The translations under genes and the position numbers were made by a program. 64,000 nucleotides of DNA from Antedon mediterranea (taxonomy: Eukaryota > Echinodermata > Crinoidea > Comatulida > Antedonidae), in contig NC_092671.1 in the NCBI RefSeq assembly GCF_964355755.1, positions 27,218,070-27,282,069 of the forward strand. The letters are read 5' to 3'. Below, in pieces: positions 54,676-64,000 of the stretch (positions are counted from its first letter, which is position 1; every line of letters begins with the position of its first letter). The notes under the pieces are model-generated. The model was not told the DNA's origin, did no database searches, and was given only the letters and a program-made list of their open reading frames with translations.

Positions 54676-57600
54676 GAAATAATAATAACACCTTATTCAT
54701 CATATGCCTGGACCAGAGATTGCTTATATGTAATTTTAAAACTTAATAGTGAAGGTTTCTTTATCAGTGAATGTGGAAGATTTTCCCAAAGTTTAGGTCC
54801 GGTATAAAGTATAGAATGACGTCTAATGTGCGAGTCGCAGTGTATACATTAGTAGTGGAAAAACGGGTAAAATGTGTATGGGTATCAGAAGGTTTAGTAA
54901 AGAGTGAACATAAGTGGGGTCGGAAGTTGATTATTTGTAAGTCGGTACATGAATAATGCAGTTTGAAGTTTATTAACATCAAAAACGTTCAGAGATTTAA
55001 AGTTAAAAAATAAGTGTTTTGAATGAAATCTGAATGATGCCCCTGAACAGAATCGAATTGCACGTTTTTGCAATTTTGAAAATTCGATAAATATTGGTAG
55101 TTTCGAAACTAGTCCAGGGGCATAAAGTGCTGAACTTGCCAGGTGTAACGGCCCAGGCAGTGTTGCAGTATGATATGTATGGAAGAATTAAAGTATTATA
55201 TAGATTAAATAAAATGTTTGCTGGAAGTGTGTACTTTAATTTGTTCATCATACCAGTGTTTCTTGCAATTGTGTTGCAGATTGTATTGATATGATGTTTC
55301 CAAGATAATTTAGAGTCAATGGAGACGCCAAGAAATTTGGTTTCCTCAACACGTGTGATTACCTTGTCATTAATTGAAATTTTTAAGTTTTGAGAGAAGG
55401 ATTTTTTGTTTTTATGTTTAAATATAATATAATTTGATTTGGATTCATTTAGCGATAATTTATTGATTTTGAACCAATTGGAAACTTTGCGTAATTCACT
55501 ATTAATTGTATTAACTAAAATTTGATCATTTTTGTGAGAATAAATAATATTAGTGTCATCGGCATAAAGTATAAATTTGAGTAATTTGGAACAGTTAGGG
55601 AGATCGTTAATATATGTTAAAAATAATAAGGGGCCGAGTATAGAGCCTTGCGGAACGCCGCAAAGAATGAGGGATAGTTTGGAGTCAAAATGGGGGAAAG
55701 CTGTGAATTGTTGGCAATTGGTAAGGTAGCTTTTTAAGAGTTTAAGAGGAAGGCCCCTGACACCATAATGCTGAAGTTTGTGAAGAAGTATCTCATGATT
55801 GATCGTGTCAAAGGCCTTACTCAAGTCAAGAAAAATACCAGCGGTGTGTTCATTGTTTGAAAGTGCAGAAGTCAGTTTATCATAAAGATCAGTTATTGCG
55901 AGGTCAGTGGAAAAAGCTTTTCTAAAACCGTATTGTTGATGAAAGAGGATATCGTATTTAGAAAAAAAGTCAAAGTTTATAAAGTCTGTTGTAGATTAGG
56001 CGCTCTACTACCTTAGACAGGCAAGGCAGCAGGGAAATCGGTCTGTAATTTTCAAAGTAATGGGGATCGCCTTTTTTGAATATAGGTATTATTTTGCCAA
56101 TTTTTAAAAGGTCTGGAAAAATTCCTGTTTGAAATGATAGGTTAAAAATATGGGCTAAAGGCTTGGATATAAAGTTTGTGATGTTTTTAATAATTCGATT
56201 GGAAAATCCATCAGATCCTGGACTCTTATTGTCCTTAAGTTTTAAGATTATATCAACAATTTCGGTTTCCGTTATTGGAGTTAAATAGAGAGAGTTTGAA
56301 ATAAAGAATGATTAAGAAATGATTTAAAATTTGAGTTGCCATTATATGAAATACTTTGTGCAAGGTTGTTCCCAATATTAATGAAATAATCATTAAAGTG
56401 TTCAGCAATAAGTCTGGGATTAGTAATTTTACAATTGTTTTTAAAAAAGTGAGAGGGTTGGTGTTGTTTTTTATTTTTACCTAAGATTCCATTGATTGTT
56501 CGCCAGGTTTTATGAATGTTGTTGGTGTACTGGTCGAATTTTGAGGCATAATACTCTTTATTTGCTATGCGAAGTAAATTAGTTAATTTGTTTCTATATT
56601 TTATGTATTTGTCCTTATCGGTCTGTTTCTTCGATTTAAGGTAGGCAGTATAGAGCTTATTTCTGGTACCAATTGATTTAATCAGACCGACAGTGATCCA
56701 TGGTTTACGCTCTTTGCGAAAATTACATTTAATACGTTTAGTTTTAATACTGGAATTGTACAGACTGGTTAACTTGTAATTAAACAATTGATATGCACGA
56801 TTGGGATTGTCATTATTCGTATAAATTTCGGACCAGTCTGTATTTAGAAGGTCAGCAGATAAAGATGATATAGATTCATCGTCAATTTTTTGTAGGAGGA
56901 TGAACTTATTGCTATTGGAGTTAGGTGGCTGGGAATATTGATTTTGATGGGTTAAAGAAAAGACAGGAAAGTGATCAGAAATATCTGAGTAAACAATACC
57001 GGTAGAAATTTTGTCATATGTATTATTAGAGAAAATATTATCAATCAAGGTTGCCGTTTTTGTAGTTATTCGTGTAGGTTTAGTAATTAAAGGGAAGAAG
57101 TTGTTATTAAGCATTGCAGTAAGGAATTGGGACGTGCTATTATGGATATTACATTTTAACAGATCTATATTGAAATCCCCGCAGATGTACGCCGTTTTAT
57201 TTTCATTATTTATGATGTCGAGAATAAGGGCGATATTGGTGTTAAATGAGGTAACCGATAACTAAGGCGTACAATATACAAGACCAAGAATGATGTTTTT
57301 CGGTTTGGCATTGATTTCAATAAGAATGGATTCGGAATCTTGCGGATAAGAGATGAAAGATCGGAACGGTCGTTGTGTTGCAATCTCTGATCCAGGTATA
57401 TGGCTACACCTCCTCCTGTTCTGGTTTTTCTAGATACCTCAATCAGTTTGTAGCCCTCAATGTTATAAAAAGAAAAATTTGTTTTATTGGAGTTAAAATA
57501 GGTTTCAGAAAAACATAAGGCAGAGAAATCATGGCTAATGGATTTTAAGTAATCTGTTACTTCACTAAAGTGTTTGACGAGACTGCGTACATTTAGATGA

Positions 57601-57974
57601 AATAAGCTGAAAGAAGAAACGATATTATATTTAGAGTTAAAGTTATCAATGTGGTCATAATTGCATGGTTCATGTAAAGTAACATATTCGTCATTATCAC
57701 TACGACCATTCAGACTAATGTCAAATGGATTTAAAATAAGAGAGTTGATCCGATCGTATTCAATATTGTGGTCAAGTGAGAAATGCTTTAAGACATGTAA
57801 GAATTCATCATTGTCAACTATTGAATTAAAAGGAAATAAGTTTCCAGTGCAAGAATGGCAGATCCATGAATTTACTTCAGACTTATCTATACATATTTTA
57901 TGGGCCATTTTTTTACAAGCAATGCATTTTAATAGGTGTGAGCCATGGACATTATTACATAAAATACAATTCAT
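54676..57974 (-). mobile_element. L2/CR1-type LINE, nearly full length, few breaks
   Basis: Minus strand from a PHD-like finger through endonuclease and RT to a 3' end GAATAAGGTGTTATTATTAT at 54676. It is about 3.3 kb with only a handful of frameshifts, so it is younger than the Tx1-like LINE. It abuts the R1 repeat precisely, which suggests insertion into or beside it. Confidence 0.92.
54880..57974 (-). pseudogene. L2/CR1-type LINE ORF2: PHD-like finger, endonuclease, RT (frameshifted)
   Basis: Segments in order: Cys-rich finger CILCNNVHGSH, CIACKKMAHKICI, WICHSC (57974-57840); endonuclease start FSLFHLNVRSLVKHFSEV and FSALCFSET, GGVAIYLD; frameshift near 57250; YDKISTGIVYSDISDHFPVF (57040-56980) with a linker to 56281; RT with SPGSDGFSNRIIKN, KIIPIFKKGDPHYFENYRPI, frameshift near 55995, LDLSKAFDTINHEILLHKL, GVPQGSILGPLLFLTYINDL and FILYADDTNIIY; thumb FLGVSIDSKLSWKHHI. 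The C-terminus after 55100 continues in another frame (VNKLQTALFMYRLTNNQLP). The YADD catalytic residues are intact, but the frame is broken at least three times. Confidence 0.9.
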
Positions 57975-58268
57975 TGTAAAAAAATAAAATATTTAAATAA
58001 ATACAATTGTGGTGAAGACATTTAGTAACAGGTGACATTTGTAGTTTTGGGACAATATTGATACAGTATGTATAGGCTAGTAAAATTAGGCAATGAAAAA
58101 ATAAATAGTAAAATAAAACAATACAAAATAACAAAAGTAGAGCTATAGAAACATTGGTTCTGAGACAGCGTGTTAAAAGTATGATGAGTGCTGCATTGAA
58201 ATGTACCGTATGCAAATTTGACATGTGGTAAGAGTGCATTACATAAGTAAATTAAACAGGAGCTCCCG

Positions 58269-58295
58269 GTATAATATTACAATGTAATATTATAC
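58269..58295. repeat. Small palindrome GTATAATATTAC
   Basis: Two 12-bp inverted arms with a 3-bp AAT spacer, immediately left of the larger foldback. Confidence 0.8.
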
Positions 58296-58478
58296 AGATA
58301 TTGACTGCTTAGAGGTTAAATATAAGATTTGACATCCCCGAGGGAATGATATTAAGTTCGAGGGAATATATATTTCCCGAAGCACCAGCTGAGGGAAATA
58401 TATATTCCCCGAGAACTTAATATCATTCCCGAGGGGATGCCAAATCTTATATTTAACCGATATAAAAGGCGATATCTG
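58295..58478. mobile_element. Foldback element, ~85-bp arms
   Basis: The left arm CAGATAT...GGTTAAATATAAGATTTG, CATCCCCGAGGGAATGATAT, TAAGTTC, GGGAATATATATTTCCC is mirrored almost base for base up to GATATCTG at 58478. The short centre is GAAGCACCAGCTGA. It could extrude as a cruciform or give a long RNA hairpin. No ORF. Confidence 0.88.
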
Positions 58479-58790
58479 TTATATTATATAGCCAAGAACA
58501 AGTCTGCTGGGTTGGGTGAAGCTAGGCTAGGCCTCCTATAGTATTTGTATTGTATGTAAACAAGCCTGCCTAGACACCTTACCTTGCGAAGAATAATATA
58601 CAGATAATTACTAATTAATGATTCCTTGGCAATAAAATATTCACTTAGGCCTAGGTCGTTTAAATTAACAGAAGAATTTCCATCAATAAGCCTATTAATA
58701 ATAATATTATAATCAGGTAGGCCGAATAAACAATTCGTCGTCTTCTCTTCGAGGAGCCGAATCGCCGAATGTTCAGCACGTACTAGTTAC

Positions 58791-60898
58791 CAAAGATACT
58801 ATAGCGCCACGAAGTGGCGCAAGATAGGGAAGTCCTATCTCTTATACACTGCGCATGAGTGAAATTCCATGGGCAGCCATTCCGGCAAGCAAGTTACGCG
58901 ATCACATACCCCGGAAGTGTATAATAAACCATTGAACCACATCCACGTGTGACGTGTTATTGTTTGTTCGGGAAGTTTTCTCGTGTTGTATTGGGTAAAT
59001 TGTAGTGGTAAGTTTTTAGAATATATATTTTTTTGTTAGTAAACATTAACAAAATTATTAAATTGTTGTTTAAATTTAGTTCAGGCAGGCGTTTCTGCGC
59101 AATCCGATCTAGGGCCTAGATAGTAGTAGGCCTAGGCATATTTAATGCCTAATACTAGGCCTAGTTTAGTTAGTATGATTAATAAAAAAAAGTCTGGGAG
59201 GATGAATGATATTGATTGGCGTCTGATAGATGGATCAAACAAGGCTTAGATGGATGGAAGATTAAGACAAAAACTGAAGCTGTTCGGGAATTAGGAGTTT
59301 TTAATAAAAATGTACAAGACAATATAGCGTTTTATTAATAATAACATTAACAGAAATAATTAAATGTAATGAAATAAAAAATCGTGAGGATGTTATTGTT
59401 TGTTTTTTTTTATTTAATAAATTTAAATTATAAATTTGATCCTCATATTTATTTTGTTCTTCATCTTTATTTGAAAAATATTTAGTTAATTAATGTAAAC
59501 ATTTTTTAATACTTACAATATTAATAAATAGTAGGCAATTGACTTTTGTTTTGAATTTAAAAATGTATAGTATTTTAAAATACTATAATAAGTAATCAAA
59601 TGATTATGTAACAGTTCGAAAAGTGACCAAATAATTTAATGATATATTTTTCCCTATTTCAGAAAGATGTCTGTTATCATACTGTAAAATTGAGAAGATA
59701 GATGATTGAGTGCAAAGTGGTATTTTACACAAGAACTAAATACAAAGGCCAATAGTAATAATAGTAATAATTGTTTATATTTTTGATTCTTGAAAAGGAG
59801 CAGTATCCTATGGGATTACAAATAAAATCACTATTTTCACACACCTCATACTTTAAAGTGAAAGGAAATAACCAGAATTCAGTTATTATCAGTACTGTTG
59901 TTTAGGCCTATTGGCTTCTTTTGTAATACAAGAAATCAAAATAATAGAATTTTCCTTGTATTTAAGAAGGCTAAAACCATACATTCGTAATTTATTTATT
60001 GAGTGTATTTAATTATTCCATCATTATTTATTAATATTCTATAAAGTGAGATTTTTCAGTATTTTTATTGCATTTTAATCCTGTCTGTAATATTGAAAGT
60101 TGAGCTAATAAAAGTGGGTTGAAAAGAACAAATTATGATTATGAATTTTTAAAATTAATATTTAATACTTTTACTTTTTTGAAATTAAAAAAATGTAACA
60201 ATTGTTTTTGTATCTAGTAATGTATGTACAGTATACTACAGTTGTGGCAGATCGTAGTAAAATTCCTCTTGCAATGAAATAACTTTGTATTTGTAGGCCT
60301 GAAGCACACAAAATAGAAAGAGAGGGTCCGAACAGGGGAAAGAACATCCCCCTGCCCGTCAATTTAAAAAAAAAAAAAAATTAAAAAGACAGTTTTGGAC
60401 AATATATTTGGCAATTATTACAATTCATCTCCAAAAAATGCTTCTCTCGCACATAAACTAGGCCATCATCCCAGCCTAGGCCAAACGCGGCCGACCTTGG
60501 GCGTGAAGTGCGTAGCATCGCGCTGCGCCCCGCGACACTATTTATAACTATGCCTCAACCGACTGCCTACAAAATTCGTCCTCCATACAGTCAGTGTTTA
60601 TTCTGTAGCCGTTTGAGGTTGGACAGTGATATACGCATATGTAATTGTAATATCAAATGGAGTAAATTTATATAATCGAATTTTATATAGATGTTCTTTC
60701 ATTTTGACGCGAAAGATAAAATAAAGTCGTACTATTTATCGCGTAGATGTAAATCCTATTTGTTTACATTGATTTGGTGGCGTGCCGCATTGCCTACTGG
60801 GTAATCCGCTTGCCGGCGGAATGGCTGCCCATGCAATTATCATTTTTCGAGCGTCAGTTCCATATCTTGCGCCACTACGTGGCGCTATACGATCTTTG
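58791..60898. mobile_element. hAT-like non-autonomous element, 2108 bp, 8-bp target duplication
   Basis: The ends begin CAAAGAT and pair over about 43 bp with about five mismatches. Each includes the inner palindrome GCGCCAC-GAA-GTGGCGC (left) or GCGCCAC-TAC-GTGGCGC (right), and a second conserved block GGGCAGCCATTCCG lies ~80 bp in. CTAGTTAC flanks both sides exactly (58783-58790, 60899-60906). An 8-bp duplication with a CA-starting end fits hAT. The AT-rich interior (59.0-60.5 kb) has no transposase or other credible ORF. Confidence 0.88.
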
Positions 60899-61004
60899 CT
60901 AGTTACTAGGTTACTACGGTGAGTTTTGACCAATCACAAATGGTGTTTCATCACATTTAAGGAGGACTAATAACAAATGAGGGCGCTATGTATGCATAGC
61001 TTAA

Positions 61005-61090
61005 ATAGCGAGTTCCGTGGCGCAGCGGTTTTAAGCGTTGTCTTGTGATGGAGTGACAATTCCATCCCGAGTTCAAGATCCAGTAGATGA
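61005..61090 (+). mobile_element. tRNA-like SINE head
   Basis: TTCCGTGGCGCAGCGG (A-box TGGCGCAGCGG), TTGTCTTGTGATGGAGTGAC and GAGTTCAAGATC (B-box-like) are spaced as in a tRNA-derived SINE head. No second copy is in the window. Confidence 0.45.
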
Positions 61091-61409
61091 CTTTTGTTTA
61101 TTTATCGGCAAACACGAGTGTTGCACACGAAAATTACACAGTCAATATCATCGAACTCGAGAATTTATATGATTAATGACAGGGGACACGATAATTACGC
61201 GGAAATTACTCAGTCAATATCATCGTTCTCGAGGATATATACGATTTACGATCCTCGCAGCGGTAGTCATGTGACGCAGTTTCAACCTATCACGTTCACG
61301 TATTTACATAGGCTATGTAATATAATACATTAAGACCCATAAATTACAACACATATTCTTGTCAAAGCACAGTGAAGTTTTTATAAAATGAAAACAGCTG
61401 TAGAGGACT

Positions 61410-62000
61410 CACTTTAGAAAAGCATGAAAAAGTTATGTCTAGCGCCCTCGGGACCACAGGCTGGCCAAAAAAGAACCACAGGCTGGCCGTGTGTTTGACG
61501 ACCCCTTTAGGAATATTGACGCGCGAGCAGGTACCGTAAATGTTTTTCTCCAAAGCTATAGAGGGCGCTACCCAATGTTTATTACCAGAGCCATTTAAAT
61601 ATTATTATTATTATTGTTTATTACCACAGTTTTTCAATCATAATTAATTAATTAATAGCTTTTATAGGTCTATAAGAATGATTTAATGTTCTATAAAAAT
61701 CGACTAAAATAGAAAAGTATGGAAAAGTTATGTCTAGCGCCCTCGGGACCACAGGCTGGCCGATATGTCTAGCGCCCTCGGGACCACAGGCTGGCCCAGA
61801 GCCATATATATAAAGGTATATATATTTAAAGCTATACAAAAGATACGCGCGCGCCCTCAGCGTGCGAATTATTTGACACAAAAATGGTTTCTAATTTTCA
61901 ATGTCGTAACTCTTTATATATATGGCTCTGGGCTGGCCAAATGTCTAGCGCCCTCGGACCACAGACTGGCCGTGTGTTTCACGACCCCTTTAGGATTTGG
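61410..62000. repeat. Four copies of TCTAGCGCCCTCGGGACCAC unit
   Basis: TCTAGCGCCCTCGGGACCAC followed by AGGCTGGCC occurs at about 61438, 61733 and 61768, with a shortened form at about 61945. Two copies are followed by GTGTGTTTGACGACCCC or its variant. An inverted TATGGCTCTG / CAGAGCCATA pair at 61797 and 61920 flanks a ~125-bp segment. Confidence 0.8.
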
Positions 62001-62389
62001 TAGACTTTTTGTATGTTTTTTATCGTAAAATTAACTTCAAGTTGAATACTCCCTCATACTCCCTTCTTCGACGAATTCTAGTTCCTTTATTTTTCGCTTC
62101 AGCGAAATTGACTAGTTCGAATTGTTTCTACTTTTTGCGAAGCGAAATATTGCGCAACCAATCAGAGCTCAGGAAATAAGCTATGACGCTTTCATGAGCA
62201 CTCATGCGAATCAAAAAGCTCGGCAACTACGCGAGGAACATGAACGTCGCAGCTATTCGCTCATGTTAGTCCAGATCCCTATGTCAAAAAAAGTGCACAT
62301 GTGCAGATCATGGGAAAAGTGTAAACATTGTGTTTTCTGAATATTTGAATCATGCTGGTTATAAAAACCCATGTTGTCAAATTTCTAAA

Positions 62390-62760
62390 ATTCATCTTTG
62401 ACCTCTGACCTCAATTTGATTGTTTTGACCCATTGAAAACAAAATGATCATATCTTTGCAAGGCTTACATTAAATGAAATAATGTTAGTGTCAACTTATT
62501 TGGGAGAAGCATATTAATATTTGTTCTAATGAAAAAGTTTGTCCAAAAATGGCTGGAAGTATGATTTTTGGCATATTTGACCTTTGACCTACATATCATA
62601 TAACTCCGTAACTAATAGTTGGACAAACTTTAAATAGGGCTCAAATTAATCTGAAGGTATATGTTTCTATTCAGTCTAATAAGAACTTTTTCAAGAAAAT
62701 GACCCGAAATATTTTTATTGACCTTTGACCTGTACTGGTAGTATATACTTCTATAATCTC
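62390..62760. repeat. Repeat with three TGACCTNTGACCT direct repeats
   Basis: TGACCTCTGACCT at 62399-62411 and TGACCTTTGACCT at 62578-62590 and 62719-62731, each in similar AT-rich surroundings (ATAACTCC-type sentences between). These are DR1-type half-site pairs, though probably part of an interspersed repeat. Confidence 0.6.
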
Positions 62761-63019
62761 AAAAACTATTGGCCGTAAAATGGTTGTTTTACATTTATAT
62801 GTTGTATAATAACAACATTTTATAGAAATGTAAAAGAATTTTATTTATGATCACTAACTTTGTAATTAATATTAACATCACTAGCATTTGTTATAATATT
62901 AAAAGGTGTCATATTTGCTGATTTTAAGCACTTCACATGAATTTATAAGAAAATATGTGTATTTAATATAAAGTTTATTTTTTTTTATATAAAGAAAATT
63001 AAATTATCTATCAAATAAG

Positions 63020-63185
63020 ACTATTTGGTTATCCGCACTTGGCGGATAATTGGTTATCCGCACTTGGCGGATAACCCCTTGTTATTGTCAGGATCTTTTT
63101 TTTTTTTAGGTTCGGGTAGCCCTTGTGATTGTAAATATCTTTTTTTCATCTTCATTAGTTATCCGCAACGAAGTTGCAGGATAAC
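63020..63185. repeat. Palindromic TTATCCGCACTTGGCGGATAA units
   Basis: GGTTATCCGCACTTGGCGG is repeated twice in tandem (63029 and 63052), then a diverged form TTATCCGCAACGAAGTTGCAG follows near 63159. Each unit is a short inverted repeat. Confidence 0.7.
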
Positions 63186-63199
63186 TCCTAGTGATTGTA

Positions 63200-64000
63200 C
63201 GAAGTCATCATCATCCTCTTTTTTTTCTTTATCTTCTTTCTTTCTCCTCCATTTTTGTGTCACGCGTATCTGTAAAACTTCCAAACATAACATTTCGTAA
63301 CTTTCTCAACATATCGTCACTCATATGAAGTTGTGCAGCGAAGCTTTTCAGCATGTTTACAATTGCGAAACGTGACTTACGCGCGATTTTATGAATTTAG
63401 CGTTTTAAACATAGGTAAAAAACCGAATAACGTTTTAAATTGAAACTTTGCAAAAGTTTAATTTATATCATGCGCTAACTTTCTGTTGAAAAAAAATTGC
63501 GTGTTTTACACAAAGTTACGCGCGCACGCGCATTTAAAATTTTAAAATGCGCAAAATTAATTTCTAATCATATTTTTACGCGTTTCATGACATTTTAAGC
63601 ATGTCAAAAATTCCCACGCGTGCGTAAATTTTTACGTGTGCGGTGCGCACGTAGCATTAAAAACATATTTTTTTTCCCGTGATTTGTGTTTTTCCAGCCT
63701 TTTTCTAGTAATTTTACCAACTTTTAAACAATTTCGACTTAAAGTTATGTCATACGAGCACGTCGAATTGGACAATTTGCACGCGGTTTTGATGAAAAAG
63801 TTAAAAAACTATGCCTTTTTTTAAACAGTCGTAATTTCTAAACTACACGGTCAACTTTTTGTGGATGACATATTGTGGAAGTTGATGAGTTGTAGATATC
63901 GGATCAAACATTAATGTGGTTAACCGGACATTGTGACGTCATCGTATGGCCACTCGAATATAAAATTTAGGATTTCTGTATCTTTCGTCATAGCACATCA
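63200..64000. other. No gene seen
   Basis: AT-rich with unusual runs of ACGCGCG/GCGCACG words. Short frames only. It looks like interspersed repeat sequence continuing past the window edge. Confidence 0.45.

Overview
This window reads as nuclear DNA of a marine invertebrate animal. Genes are split by GT-AG introns, base composition is AT-rich, and most of the sequence is transposon-derived (LINEs, Penelope-like fragments, tRNA-derived SINEs, TIR elements, foldbacks, a large minisatellite). The palindrome TAGGCCTA is scattered throughout, even at splice donors. With secreted C-type lectins this points to a deuterostome such as an echinoderm or hemichordate, but the taxon is an inference and no sequence search was possible.

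Layout. 0-2.4 kb: 5' two-thirds of a CYP2-type cytochrome P450 gene on the minus strand, running off the left edge. 2.95-6.96 kb: a 4-kb DNA transposon relic bounded by TTAA and perfect 15-bp inverted ends, filled with nested repeats. 8.8-9.6 kb: a compact candidate small gene (CCAAT, octamer, TATA, 56-codon ORF, AATAAA) and an orphan lectin-type exon. 12.5-16.1 kb: lectin gene copy 1 (signal peptide, two C-type lectin exons, PAN/apple-like terminal exon). 16.8-28 kb: LINE, PLE and SINE debris, including a long LINE ORF at 20.5-23.4 kb. 28.1-34.7 kb: a 37-bp minisatellite of about 169 units, apparently expanded inside the 3' region of a LINE and later duplicated as a 79-unit block. 38.5-51.9 kb: lectin gene copy 2, the same four-exon design but with introns inflated by a Tx1-like LINE, an L2-like LINE, a mariner-like element and a SINE. 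53-58 kb: an interspersed AT-rich repeat and a nearly full-length L2/CR1-type LINE with a PHD-like finger. 58.3-60.9 kb: a foldback palindrome and a 2108-bp hAT-like element with perfect 8-bp target duplications. 61-64 kb: short repeats.

The main host content is the pair of tandem SP-CTLD-PAN lectin genes plus one orphan terminal exon. Every internal exon is class 1-1, and homologous exons match in length or differ by whole codons. Each complete copy carries one different disabling change: copy 1 lacks the splice acceptor of its PAN exon, and copy 2 has a TAG in its second CTLD exon. As read, copy 1 encodes a lectin without PAN and copy 2 stops inside the CTLD. Whether these are pseudogenes, alleles or base errors cannot be settled from one sequence.
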